64,000 nucleotides of DNA from NCBI RefSeq assembly GCF_025961315.1, contig NZ_JAOQNK010000001.1, positions 5,456,001-5,520,000 of the forward strand. Reading direction: 5' to 3'. Below are positions 45,153-53,424 of this stretch, piece after piece. The translations under genes and the position numbers were made by a program. The DNA is from Sphingobacterium kitahiroshimense (lineage in GTDB: Bacteria > Bacteroidota > Bacteroidia > Sphingobacteriales > Sphingobacteriaceae). Each line of letters opens with the position of its first letter. The first letter of the stretch is position 1. The notes under the pieces are model-generated. The model had not been told where the DNA came from. It ran no database searches and saw only the letters and a list, made by a program, of their open reading frames with translations.

Positions 45153-45941
45153 ATGGCATTATCAATTGATTTAAAAGGGAAGACTGTATTAGTCACGGGA
45201 GGGATATCTGGTATTGGACTTGGTACTTCTATCCGATTTGCTCAAGCCGGAGCTCGCGTTATTGTATGCGCAGAGCAACCTGCTGATGGAGTGCAGGTAC
45301 AATACTATCGACAACAGATGAAGGCCTATACTGATGATGCAATTTATTATCAGGTGGATTTAACCCAGGCTATGGAGATTCAACTGTTCGCAGATGAGTT
45401 GCTTCAAATTTATGGAAAACTTGATGTAATCGTTTCTAATGCAGGAATGAATGTATTTGATACTGTTGAAAACTGTGATCAGGAAAAATGGGATCTCAAT
45501 CAACATCTTAATCTTGAATCACACTGGCAGGTGGGAAAAAAAATGAAACCATTACTAGATCAAGCTGATCAAGGTGTTTTTATTATCATGACATCTAATC
45601 ATGCTTATTCTTCTATGAAAGGTTGTTTTCCATACAATGTAGCTAAAGCAGGGTTATTGGCTATGGTGAAGGCCATGGCCATTGAATGGGCTCCTCATAT
45701 TCGTACTGTAGGTATTGCTCCGGGGTTTATTGATACACCTGGAAATCAAAAATGGTTTGATTCTTTCGATGATGCAGAGAAGGCAAGAGCTTCTACTGTT
45801 GCGCTTCATCCTGTGAAACGTTTAGGAACCCCTGAGGAAATCGGTGCTTGGTGTGTGTTTTTATCGAGCGATTATGCAGCGTTTGCGAATGGAACGACCT
45901 ACCTTATTGATGGTGGCAGAAGTGCTTTGATGCAAGACTAA
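45153..45941 (+). CDS. SDR-family dehydrogenase paired with the dehydratase
   Basis: A 262-residue SDR: TGGISGIG near residue 16, VSNAG in place of the usual NNAG, catalytic Ser in MTSNHAYSS and the active-site YNVAK. The SNHA segment is shared with the SDR at 50637-51425 but not with the SDRs at 9334 and 17694. Together with the preceding dehydratase it suggests oxidation of an aldose to the aldonate used by that dehydratase. A terminator follows. Confidence 0.86.
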   Translation: MALSIDLKGKTVLVTGGISGIGLGTSIRFAQAGARVIVCAEQPADGVQVQYYRQQMKAYTDDAIYYQVDLTQAMEIQLFADELLQIYGKLDVIVSNAGMNVFDTVENCDQEKWDLNQHLNLESHWQVGKKMKPLLDQADQGVFIIMTSNHAYSSMKGCFPYNVAKAGLLAMVKAMAIEWAPHIRTVGIAPGFIDTPGNQKWFDSFDDAEKARASTVALHPVKRLGTPEEIGAWCVFLSSDYAAFANGTTYLIDGGRSALMQD

Positions 45942-45996
45942 GGGAACGGTTGGAATGCATAAGATTATACATCTTTATGATATTTTAGTATATGGT

Positions 45997-46048
45997 AAAG
46001 GATTGGATAAGATGGTAGTTTTACTCATCTGATCCAATCCTTTTACGT
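45997..46048 (+). terminator. Terminator after dehydratase-SDR pair
   Basis: AAAGGATTGGAT (45997-46008) pairs exactly with ATCCAATCCTTT (46032-46043); an inner AGATG/CATCT pair extends the stem. Followed by TTACGTTT. Confidence 0.78.
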
Positions 46049-46087
46049 TTAATCGGATTTAAGATAACACCATCTAAGTGATAAACT

Positions 46088-46102
46088 GAGTTTAGTAAAC
46101 TC
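46088..46102. promoter_or_regulatory. 15-bp palindrome before the lactonase gene
   Basis: GAGTTTA-G-TAAACTC is a perfect palindrome 18 bases before the SMP-30 start codon. It shares GTTTA/TAAAC half-sites with the palindrome at 15086. Its position suits a repressor site. Confidence 0.45.
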
Positions 46103-46120
46103 AAACATAATTATATTCTA

Positions 46121-46960
46121 ATGAAAAATGCACAATTATTGGTCAAATTAACCTGTCAATTAGGAGAAAGTATTTTATGGGATAAGCGTAATGCTAGTAT
46201 CTACTGGGTTGACATCTTAGGTAAACAAATTTATAAACATAAGTTTGGTGGTGAACAGACGAGTATCTGGAATTTGGATGACTATGTCAGTAAAATTGTA
46301 TTGAATGATCGTCACGGTTTTATCTTAGGCATGCAGGGGATGTTGGCATCTTGGGAAGAAGCTACAAATATAGTAAAACCTATTATTGATATTCCACACG
46401 AGAATGGTCAGATCCGAACAAACGATGGTGGTCTGGATCCGGACGGTAATTTTTGGATCGGAACAATGCATATGGATGCCATTTCTGGGCGTGGAAAGTT
46501 ATATTGTTATAAAGATCAAAAACTGCATGTCATGCTTGATGCGGTCTCTATACCTAATGGAATTGTATGGAGCGGGAAATTACCCTATACTTATTTTATT
46601 GATACTTTTACGAATGAAATACGTCGGTATGATTTTACAAAAGATACTAATGAAACTGCTCATTATGATGTGTTGGTTAAAATTCCATCGGAATACGGTT
46701 CTCCGGATGGTATGTGTATAGGTCCTGATGGAAACTTGTGGGTTGCCCATTGGGGAGGGTACGGCGTATACTGTTGGGATATAAATACAGGCAAGCTTTT
46801 AGATAGAATATCTGTTGATGCACCCCATGTTACTTCTTGTGTTTTTGGCGGACCTAATAATCAGGATTTGTTTATTTCAACGGCAAAAGTAGGACTAGAC
46901 GAACAGCAACTTTTGAAATACCCTAATAGTGGTTCGGTGTTCCATTATAAAATTTCATAA
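46121..46960 (+). CDS. SMP-30/gluconolactonase/LRE-family sugar lactonase
   Basis: A 279-residue six-bladed beta-propeller hydrolase opening sugar-1,4/1,5-lactones to aldonates. Visible: Glu16 (LGESILWD), the first metal ligand; RTNDGGLDPDGNFWIGTM; SIPNGIVWS with the Asn ligand; and GSPDGMCIGPDGNLWVAHWGG with the Asp ligand. No signal peptide, so cytosolic. It supplies the lactonase step shared by the L-fucose, D-galactose and third oxidative modules around it; which lactone it prefers is unknown. It is convergent with the AraC gene at 47032. Confidence 0.9.
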   Translation: MKNAQLLVKLTCQLGESILWDKRNASIYWVDILGKQIYKHKFGGEQTSIWNLDDYVSKIVLNDRHGFILGMQGMLASWEEATNIVKPIIDIPHENGQIRTNDGGLDPDGNFWIGTMHMDAISGRGKLYCYKDQKLHVMLDAVSIPNGIVWSGKLPYTYFIDTFTNEIRRYDFTKDTNETAHYDVLVKIPSEYGSPDGMCIGPDGNLWVAHWGGYGVYCWDINTGKLLDRISVDAPHVTSCVFGGPNNQDLFISTAKVGLDEQQLLKYPNSGSVFHYKIS

Positions 46961-47019
46961 TAAAAAATGAATGCGACTTCTCATACTCTATGAAAGTGTG
47001 ATAAGTTGTATTTCGTTTT

Positions 47020-47043
47020 ATCAATCAATGCTTATTGATTGAT
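47020..47043. other. Inverted repeat between convergent lactonase and AraC genes
   Basis: ATCAATCAAT (47020-47029) and ATTGATTGAT (47034-47043) with a 4-base loop; it overlaps the AraC stop region. No T-run on either side, so terminator function is doubtful. Confidence 0.4.
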
Positions 47044-47943
47044 TTGCTCGGTCGGTATGTAATATTGCTGACGATAAATTTTGGGAGTGATACCCATTTC
47101 TTTGTTGAAACTTCTTGAAAAATGATAAGGATCAAAATACCCTAACTTAAAAGCGATTTCTTTTATTTTATAGGATGAATATTTTAGATATTGACATGCT
47201 TGTTCGAGTCGGATTCGATTATAATAGGTCATTGGTGAGCTATTCATCTTTTCTGTAAAAAGACTTGTTAGATGGGAAGACGAGTAACCTATCAGGGTAG
47301 ATAATTCCTGAAGTGTTAACTTTTTTTCTAAATTTTCTTTCATAATTGCAGTGCACTTATTCATGATATTTTCGCTATTCAGACGACTATTACGAAGATA
47401 TTGCTCTTGATACTTTAAGGATGCTAAGAAGTAAAGAAGTGTAAAACTAATATAATCCAATGTCTCTGCATGATAACCAAATTTCAAATTTTCATAAATA
47501 TTATGAAAAAGATCCAGGCTGTGTTTTTTACTCTGTGGACCTGTATTTTTTAATGCAAGTGGTTTACCTTTTAAGGATTGAACTAATCCACTATCTTCTC
47601 CTTTGAAATGTAACCAATAGATGCTCCATGGATTGCTATCTCTACTTCCGTAGCTATGTGCCTCGCCTGCAGGTATAAGGTAATAGGTATCCGCTGATAA
47701 ATGTACTGTTCTATTTTCATGTGTTACCCATCCCATACCCTCCGAACAATAGATGAGAATATGTTCGTTGCATCCCTGATCTCTGTTTCTAAGATGATAC
47801 CTAGCTTCAGGATAATAGCCAATATGGGTAATAAATAGATTTTTTTTAGCTGGTAGCAGTTTCTGCATTTGTAGAATATCCAATGGTAATGCTATCGCTT
47901 CTTCGCCTTTAAATCCTTCAGAAATAGAAATTTTTTTAGTCAT
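47032..47943 (-). CDS. AraC-family regulator, divergent pair member 1
   Basis: A 303-residue AraC regulator with an arabinose-type cupin sensor (HIGYYPEARYHLRNRDQGCNE, LIPAGEAHSYGS, PWSIYWLHFKGE) and C-terminal HTH units (TLQELSTLIGYSSSHLTSLF; IKEIAFKLGYFDPYHFSRSF, TPKIYRQQY). The sensor parallels the neighbour at 48235, segment by segment, so they are paralogues read in opposite directions from a 291-base control region. It belongs to a different AraC subgroup from those at 6708 and 34368. Confidence 0.94.
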   Translation of the reverse strand: MTKKISISEGFKGEEAIALPLDILQMQKLLPAKKNLFITHIGYYPEARYHLRNRDQGCNEHILIYCSEGMGWVTHENRTVHLSADTYYLIPAGEAHSYGSRDSNPWSIYWLHFKGEDSGLVQSLKGKPLALKNTGPQSKKHSLDLFHNIYENLKFGYHAETLDYISFTLLYFLASLKYQEQYLRNSRLNSENIMNKCTAIMKENLEKKLTLQELSTLIGYSSSHLTSLFTEKMNSSPMTYYNRIRLEQACQYLKYSSYKIKEIAFKLGYFDPYHFSRSFNKEMGITPKIYRQQYYIPTEQINQ

Positions 47944-48234
47944 AATTAGTCGGATTGTTTTCGATGGTTATAACATGTCTTTACAATTTAAACTAGAGGT
48001 ACAAGCTATTTTATGAATAATTTTCAAATCTTCAATATGCAATTTTGAAGCGCTTAAATCTATATTTTCATCATAATAGGGGCCCTAGTTATAAAGGTGT
48101 ATTTATTAGGGATTATTGTTACCTTTGGTAATATGCTTATAATCGTTTTGCTTTACCAAAGATAATGTTGGTTTAACATGAATAGATAGCGTAAATTTTC
48201 ATTTACATGGATTATTTTCTTTTATAAATTTGAA
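47944..48234. promoter_or_regulatory. Divergent control region of the AraC pair
   Basis: Contains an exact 9-bp inverted repeat, CTTTGGTAA (48123-48131) and TTACCAAAG (48153-48161), 21 bases between arms. The left arm overlaps GGTAATATG, the word seen upstream of fucD, SusC 1, SusC 3 and GH29-B. A likely site for one or both regulators; not proven. Confidence 0.45.
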
Positions 48235-49143
48235 ATGAAGAAATTTGAAAATAAAAAAGATGGCTTTGATGGCGAGGTGTGCGTTGTCGTTCCCCCAATT
48301 GTTGTTAAACAGAATAGTTTGGAAAAAATTTCTGGTAATTTTTACATTACAGATATTGGTTATTTTCCAAAAGCAAGGTTTCATTATCGCCAACGAGAAG
48401 AAGGATGTATGCAACATATTCTGATCCATTGCGTGGATGGGAGAGGAGAAGTTTCTATTTGCAACGACTTATACCATATCCAGGCGAATGAATATATTTT
48501 AATTCCGGCCAATACTGCACATACCTACCAAGCGGATCATAATAATCCATGGACAATTTACTGGATACATTTTAATGGTAGAAATGCCGGAGATATTGTG
48601 GATGGTATATATAAGAATGTTTTGCTTAACAAAAATTCATTTGTCTTTGGAGAAGAAATGAAATCTATTTTTGAGAAGATGTACACATTACTTTTAAAAG
48701 GATATGGTCGTGAGATTATGGAATGTCTAACGATGACTTTACCTTATTTTTTAAGTGGATATCTTCATCGTGAGATTTCTAGTAATTGGCAACTGGAGAA
48801 TAAAGGGGATATTATAAATAGCTCCATCTTATACCTTAAAACTAATTTTAGCACAAAAATTAGTTTAAAAGATATTGCTGCTAATAGTAATCTTTCTGTT
48901 TCACATTTTTCAAAGCTCTTTAAAATGCGTACTGGTTATTCTCCGATTGAATATCTAAATCACCTTAAAGTACAGAAAGCCTGTTATATGTTGCAGTTTT
49001 CGGATAGCAGGATATCGGAGATTTCATTCGATCTCGGTTTTGAGGATCAATATTATTTTTCAAGACTTTTTAAAGATCATATGGGTGTATCGCCTTCTCA
49101 CTATCGTAACAGTGTTAAATTGGATGAGAATATAATCCATTAA
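48235..49143 (+). CDS. AraC-family regulator, divergent pair member 2
   Basis: A 302-residue regulator: cupin sensor (DIGYFPKARFHYRQREEGCMQHILIH, LIPANTAHTYQ, PWTIYWIHFNG) and two HTH units (SLKDIAANSNLSVSHFSKLF; ISEISFDLGFEDQYYFSRLF, SPSHYR). It is a paralogue of 47032-47943 and lies 66 bases upstream of the MFS-SDR-dgoD-aldolase genes on the same strand; control of that operon is the simplest inference. Confidence 0.94.
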   Translation: MKKFENKKDGFDGEVCVVVPPIVVKQNSLEKISGNFYITDIGYFPKARFHYRQREEGCMQHILIHCVDGRGEVSICNDLYHIQANEYILIPANTAHTYQADHNNPWTIYWIHFNGRNAGDIVDGIYKNVLLNKNSFVFGEEMKSIFEKMYTLLLKGYGREIMECLTMTLPYFLSGYLHREISSNWQLENKGDIINSSILYLKTNFSTKISLKDIAANSNLSVSHFSKLFKMRTGYSPIEYLNHLKVQKACYMLQFSDSRISEISFDLGFEDQYYFSRLFKDHMGVSPSHYRNSVKLDENIIH

Positions 49144-49164
49144 TTCACACGAATTATACATCCT

Positions 49165-49172
49165 TAAGTTTG
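49165..49172 (+). promoter_or_regulatory. Possible -7 promoter element before MFS gene
   Basis: TAAGTTTG fits TAnnTTTG, 37 bases before the start codon; no clear -33 element. Confidence 0.3.
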
Positions 49173-49209
49173 TATCTCTTTCTAATTTAGTCATTCTAAA
49201 ACCAAGTTT

Positions 49210-50520
49210 ATGAATGCTAGAGAAAGTAAGGTATTATTATATAGTTTGATTGCCTCTTTAGGAGGCCTGCTGTTTGGCTTTGATATTGCCATCTTTTCGG
49301 GGACTATACCTTTTATTGTGCCACATTTTAACCTTGAACCTGATCAGTTGGGCTGGGTGGCAAGTTGTTTGTACGTTGGTTGTATCTTTGGGGCTATGGC
49401 CTTTGGAAGAATCGCACAGCGATTAGGAAGAAAGCCTTCTTTAATTCTAGTATCCCTCATTTTTATTGTATCATCTATTTTCATGGGAATAGCCAATACC
49501 ATTGATAGTATTATCTTTTGGCGTATTGTGGCGGGGTTTAGTGTCGGCGGAGCTTCTATTCTGTCACCACTTTATATTGCGGAAATAAGTCCGCAGAAGA
49601 TCCGGGGTAAAATGGTTTCCTTAAATCAGATGGCTATTGTAATTGGAATTTTGTTGGCATATCTGTCCAATTATTTTCTTTCAGGAATAGAAGGGAATTG
49701 GCGATGGATGTTTATAAGTGGTGCAATTCCTGCAACCGCTTTTTTGATCGCATCATTTTTCTTTCCGGAGAGTCCAAAATGGCTGATTTATAAGGGTAGA
49801 CTTGCCGAAGGTAAACGTATTCTTGAAAATACCGTAGATGAGAAGGAATTGGTTAATGAGCTGGAATATTTACAGAGTCAAAATACGAAGGGAAAAGATT
49901 CTATCGGCGCGATCTATCGCTCCATCTTTCAAAAGCCACATTCTTTTTTGTTACTGATAGCTATCGTAATCGCTGTTTTTCAGCAAATATCGGGCGCTAA
50001 TGCGGTCTTGTTTTATGCACCAATTATTTTTGAAAAAGTTGGTATGAACGTTGAAAATCAATTGTTAATACAGATTTTGATTGGTTCGGTCAATCTGTTG
50101 TTCACATTGGTTGCTATTCGAACAGTCGATAAAGTTGGACGAAAAAAACTGATGATGATAGGTGCAGGTACCATGGCAATTTTATTGCTCTTGATCGGGC
50201 TTTCTTTCCAAGGTGATTTCATTCCTCAAAAATTTGTAAGTGTACTTGTTCTTCTTTTTATAGGAACATATGCGGCGACATTGGCACCGGTTACCTGGGT
50301 TATTATTGCTGAAATTTTTCCATTAAGAATAAGAGAACAGGCCATGTCCATTGCTTCTGCCTTTTTGTGGGTTGCATGTTTCGGAATTACTTATGCTTTT
50401 CCAGTCATGATTGCCACATTGACCACATTTCAGACATTTACCATATTTGGTGGTTTATGTGCGATCTATTTCTTATTCCTGTGGCTTTATGTGCCAGAAA
50501 CTAAAAATAATCGGGTCTAA
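49210..50520 (+). CDS. MFS sugar porter (proton-coupled hexose/pentose symporter)
   Basis: A 436-residue inner-membrane sugar porter with 12 predicted helices. Family signatures: GGLLFGFDIAIFSG in helix 1, RIAQRLGRKP in the first cytoplasmic loop, PESPKWLIYKGR before the central loop, QQISGANAVLFYAP in helix 7, DKVGRKKL, and PETKNNRV at the C-terminus. Related to XylE/AraE/GalP-type H+ symporters. With SDR, DgoD and aldolase genes downstream, D-galactose is the likely cargo. Confidence 0.94.
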   Translation: MNARESKVLLYSLIASLGGLLFGFDIAIFSGTIPFIVPHFNLEPDQLGWVASCLYVGCIFGAMAFGRIAQRLGRKPSLILVSLIFIVSSIFMGIANTIDSIIFWRIVAGFSVGGASILSPLYIAEISPQKIRGKMVSLNQMAIVIGILLAYLSNYFLSGIEGNWRWMFISGAIPATAFLIASFFFPESPKWLIYKGRLAEGKRILENTVDEKELVNELEYLQSQNTKGKDSIGAIYRSIFQKPHSFLLLIAIVIAVFQQISGANAVLFYAPIIFEKVGMNVENQLLIQILIGSVNLLFTLVAIRTVDKVGRKKLMMIGAGTMAILLLLIGLSFQGDFIPQKFVSVLVLLFIGTYAATLAPVTWVIIAEIFPLRIREQAMSIASAFLWVACFGITYAFPVMIATLTTFQTFTIFGGLCAIYFLFLWLYVPETKNNRV

Positions 50521-50636
50521 CATCATTGAGATGTTTTAATTGGTGAAAATTTAAACTCCATGAGTTGAAAATGTATTTAGCCTTCAGACGCTAAAGAATT
50601 ATATAAATTTTAATAAACAAAGCACACATTATTTTA

Positions 50637-51425
50637 ATGAACGAAGTAAAAGATAAAGTCGTCATCGTCACGGGGGCAGGGAAAGGTATTGGAGAGGGTA
50701 TTGCAACATACTTCGCTGCATGTGGTGCTAAAGTCGTCATCGCTACCATTAACAATCAGGAAGGTGAAGATCTACAAAAAAAACTGACTGATAAAGGTTA
50801 TCAGGCTTATGCTGTACAAACTGATGTTTGTTCTGAAGAGAGTGTGATCAATATGATTGCAAAGACAGAACAATTTTTTGGATCGATCGATATATTGGTC
50901 AACAATGCGGGTATTACGTTGTTTAAATCAATTTTGGAGGCTACAATAGAGGACTGGGATCGTGTTATTAATACGGATTTGAGAGGTGTATTTTTGTGTA
51001 CTAAGTATGTTGCCCAGAGTATGATAAAGCACGCTAGCCATGGATCAATTATTAACATATCTTCTAATCATGCTTTCAGAACTTTGCCCGATACAGAAAT
51101 GTATGCAGCAGCTAAAGGCGGGGTCAATGCCATGACAAGAAGTATGGCGTTAAGTCTCGGGAAATATGGAATCAGGGTTAACTGTGTATGTCCAGGGTTT
51201 ACGGATACATACCACTATCAAAACTGGTTGGCTGATAAGGATAATCCATCACAAGTCGAGGCTGATGTTGTGAAATTGCATGCAACTGGTAAAATTTCGA
51301 CACCATTAGATATTGCTCATATGGTTGCGTTTTTAGCTGGTGAAGCAAGTTCTAATATAACAGGTGGTGAATTTATGGTTGATGGAGGATTGACTGCTGG
51401 TCTTTATCATGCGGATAAATTTTAA
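50637..51425 (+). CDS. SDR-family dehydrogenase, candidate D-galactose 1-dehydrogenase
   Basis: A 262-residue SDR: TGAGKGIG near residue 13, NNAG near residue 90, Ser in NISSNHA, YAAAK catalytic pair and GGEFMVDGGLTAG at the end. It lies 3 bases before dgoD, which argues for cotranscription and for a role in making D-galactonate (via its lactone) from D-galactose. It shares the SNHA feature with the SDR at 45153. Oxidation of another aldose cannot be excluded. Confidence 0.87.
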   Translation: MNEVKDKVVIVTGAGKGIGEGIATYFAACGAKVVIATINNQEGEDLQKKLTDKGYQAYAVQTDVCSEESVINMIAKTEQFFGSIDILVNNAGITLFKSILEATIEDWDRVINTDLRGVFLCTKYVAQSMIKHASHGSIINISSNHAFRTLPDTEMYAAAKGGVNAMTRSMALSLGKYGIRVNCVCPGFTDTYHYQNWLADKDNPSQVEADVVKLHATGKISTPLDIAHMVAFLAGEASSNITGGEFMVDGGLTAGLYHADKF

Positions 51426-51428
51426 GGT

Positions 51429-52577
51429 ATGAAAATAATTGCATATGAGCTTTTTAAAGTACCGCCGAGATGGTTGTTCTTAAAAATTGTCACTGACGAA
51501 GGTATAATTGGTTGGGGTGAACCTGTTTTAGAAGGTAAGGCAGATACTGTAAGTGCCGCAGTGCGTGAGCTTATGGATACACTTATCGGTAAAAATCCGA
51601 TGGATATTGAAGACCACTGGAATATGATGTATCGAGGTGGGTTTTACCGTGGGGGACCTATTCTCATGAGTGCAATAGCAGGCATAGATCAAGCACTTTG
51701 GGATATTAAAGGTAAATTTTTTAATGCACCAATTTATGAATTACTTGGAGGGAAATGCCGTACCGAGATTGAAGTTTACTCATGGGTAGGTGGCGACGAA
51801 CCAAAGGTTATTTTGGAGGAAATTCAAAAGGTGGTTGATCTCGGTTTTCGAACGATAAAAATAAATGGCACCAATAGAATGCGGTATCTAGATTCTTTTG
51901 GTGAAATCGATGCGCTTTTAGAGCGGATGGCTTTGATAAGAGCGCACTTTGGCAATCAGATCAATGTCGGAATTGATTTTCATGGTCGGGTACACAAACC
52001 TATGGCTAAGATATTGGTTAAAAAATTGGAAGAGTACAATCCTATATTTATTGAAGAGCCACTGCTTTCTGAAAATATGGAAGGTATCGAGCAGTTGGCA
52101 AAATTGACTCATATTCCTATTGCATTGGGAGAGCGCTTATTTTCACGCTGGGATTTTAAGAAAGTATTGGAGAGTCGCGCTGTTGATATTATTCAACCAG
52201 ATCTTTCTCATGCTGGAGGCATTACGGAATGTCGGAAAATTGCTTCCATGGCTGAGGCTTATGATGTAGCAATAGCTCCTCATTGTCCTCTTGGACCAAT
52301 AGCACTTGCGGCGTGTTTGCAATTGGATGCTGTTGCTCATAATGCCGCGATTCAGGAGCAGAGTCTGGGCATTCATTATAACTCTTCAAATGATCTACTG
52401 GACTACATTACCAATAGTGAAGTTTTTTCTTATGAAAAGGGGATGGTGAAGATTCCAGATGGCCCTGGTTTGGGTATTACCGTTGATGAAGATTATGTTA
52501 AAAAGATGAGCTTGATTGGTCATGACTGGCATAATCCCATATGGAGAAATGAAGACGGTTCAATAGCTGAATGGTAG
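51429..52577 (+). CDS. dgoD: D-galactonate dehydratase
   Basis: A 382-residue cytosolic enolase-superfamily enzyme that converts D-galactonate to 2-keto-3-deoxy-D-galactonate (EC 4.2.1.6). It is collinear with Escherichia coli DgoD through the protein: PPRWLFLKI, GFYRGGPILMSAIAGIDQALWDIKGK, YSWVGGD, QPDLSHAGGITEC, APHCPLGPIALAACL, EQSLGIHYN and a C-terminal NPIWRNEDGSIAEW. Metal ligands Asp183, Glu209, Glu235 and catalytic His185 and His285 fall at the same residue numbers I know for the E. coli enzyme. The aldolase gene follows after 18 bases. Confidence 0.97.
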   Translation: MKIIAYELFKVPPRWLFLKIVTDEGIIGWGEPVLEGKADTVSAAVRELMDTLIGKNPMDIEDHWNMMYRGGFYRGGPILMSAIAGIDQALWDIKGKFFNAPIYELLGGKCRTEIEVYSWVGGDEPKVILEEIQKVVDLGFRTIKINGTNRMRYLDSFGEIDALLERMALIRAHFGNQINVGIDFHGRVHKPMAKILVKKLEEYNPIFIEEPLLSENMEGIEQLAKLTHIPIALGERLFSRWDFKKVLESRAVDIIQPDLSHAGGITECRKIASMAEAYDVAIAPHCPLGPIALAACLQLDAVAHNAAIQEQSLGIHYNSSNDLLDYITNSEVFSYEKGMVKIPDGPGLGITVDEDYVKKMSLIGHDWHNPIWRNEDGSIAEW

Positions 52578-52595
52578 TTTACTAAGATTAAGATA

Positions 52596-53357
52596 ATGAG
52601 TTTTGAAATTAAATTGAAAAATAAGGAAGTGGTGATCGGACCATTTTCTAAGACCTCGGATGCGGGGATGATCGAAGCGATGGGATATGCGGGTTTTGAT
52701 TTTATAATCATTGATTTGGAACATGGTCCTAATGATGTTTTAAATGCACAAAATTTGGTTCGAGCGGCTGAGATCTCAAATACTTTTCCAATTATTAGAG
52801 TTGCAGAAAATGGCCCAACGGAAATTGGAAAAGCGCTCGATATTGGTGCTAAGGGGGTGCAAGTTCCACAGATTACGAATGCTTCTGAGGCACAGCAGGC
52901 CGTTCAGTATGCTAAATTTGCACCTTTAGGAATGCGTGGGGTTTGCCGTTTTGTACGTGCTGCCGCGTATTCCAATACAGACCGATTTGAGTACTTTAAA
53001 TCGGCAAATGATAACTATTTGATTTTACAACTGGAAGGGGCTGAGGCTATTCAAAATGTGGATGAAATTATTGAAGTGGAAGGTGTTGATGTAATTTTTA
53101 TAGGTCCCTATGATCTATCGCAGGCTTTGGGTGTGAGCGGTCAGATCAACCATCCTTTGGTACTGGAAAAGATGCAAGTTATTATTGATAAATGTCGGAC
53201 AAAGGGATTAGCAACCGGTGTATTTACGGATAACTTGAAAGATGCTAAATCTTGGATACAATTAGGTGTCAATTATATTTCTTATTCGGTAGATGTAGGT
53301 ATTATTCAAGAAGCTTCGAAAGCGATTTTACAAGAGCTGACAAGCATGAAGGGATAG
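52596..53357 (+). CDS. HpcH/HpaI-family class II aldolase, probable 2-keto-3-deoxy sugar-acid aldolase
   Basis: A 253-residue metal-dependent aldolase. Family residues: Glu42-His43 (IDLEHGP), Arg68 (IIRVAENGP), the metal ligand Glu in LQLEGAEA and the Asp in IFIGPYDLS, and GMRGVCRFVRAA. Relatives include 2-keto-3-deoxy-L-rhamnonate and 2-dehydro-3-deoxyglucarate aldolases, which release pyruvate plus an aldehyde. Behind dgoD it would cleave 2-keto-3-deoxy-D-galactonate without phosphorylation; it may also serve the L-fuconate branch, giving L-lactaldehyde. No keto-deoxy-galactonate kinase is seen. Confidence 0.9.
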   Translation: MSFEIKLKNKEVVIGPFSKTSDAGMIEAMGYAGFDFIIIDLEHGPNDVLNAQNLVRAAEISNTFPIIRVAENGPTEIGKALDIGAKGVQVPQITNASEAQQAVQYAKFAPLGMRGVCRFVRAAAYSNTDRFEYFKSANDNYLILQLEGAEAIQNVDEIIEVEGVDVIFIGPYDLSQALGVSGQINHPLVLEKMQVIIDKCRTKGLATGVFTDNLKDAKSWIQLGVNYISYSVDVGIIQEASKAILQELTSMKG

Positions 53358-53363
53358 CTATAT

Positions 53364-53416
53364 GAATCTCCTTTACCATGAGCTACGTGCTACAGTAAAG
53401 GAGATTCGTTTTTTAT
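53364..53416 (+). terminator. Terminator of the MFS-SDR-dgoD-aldolase operon
   Basis: GAATCTCCTTTA (53364-53375) pairs exactly with TAAAGGAGATTC (53396-53407), 20-base loop, followed by GTTTTTTATTT. Confidence 0.88.
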
Positions 53417-53424
53417 TTAAAGAT

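Noticed and set aside
47020..47043. Inverted repeat considered as terminator of the lactonase and AraC genes
   Set aside because: No T-run follows on either strand, and the stem is made of simple ATTG repeats; kept only as a low-confidence repeat.
6708..49143. Possibility that a hybrid two-component or ECF sigma/anti-sigma system controls the locus
   Set aside because: No histidine kinase, sigma factor or FecR-like gene is present in the window; only AraC-type regulators are seen.
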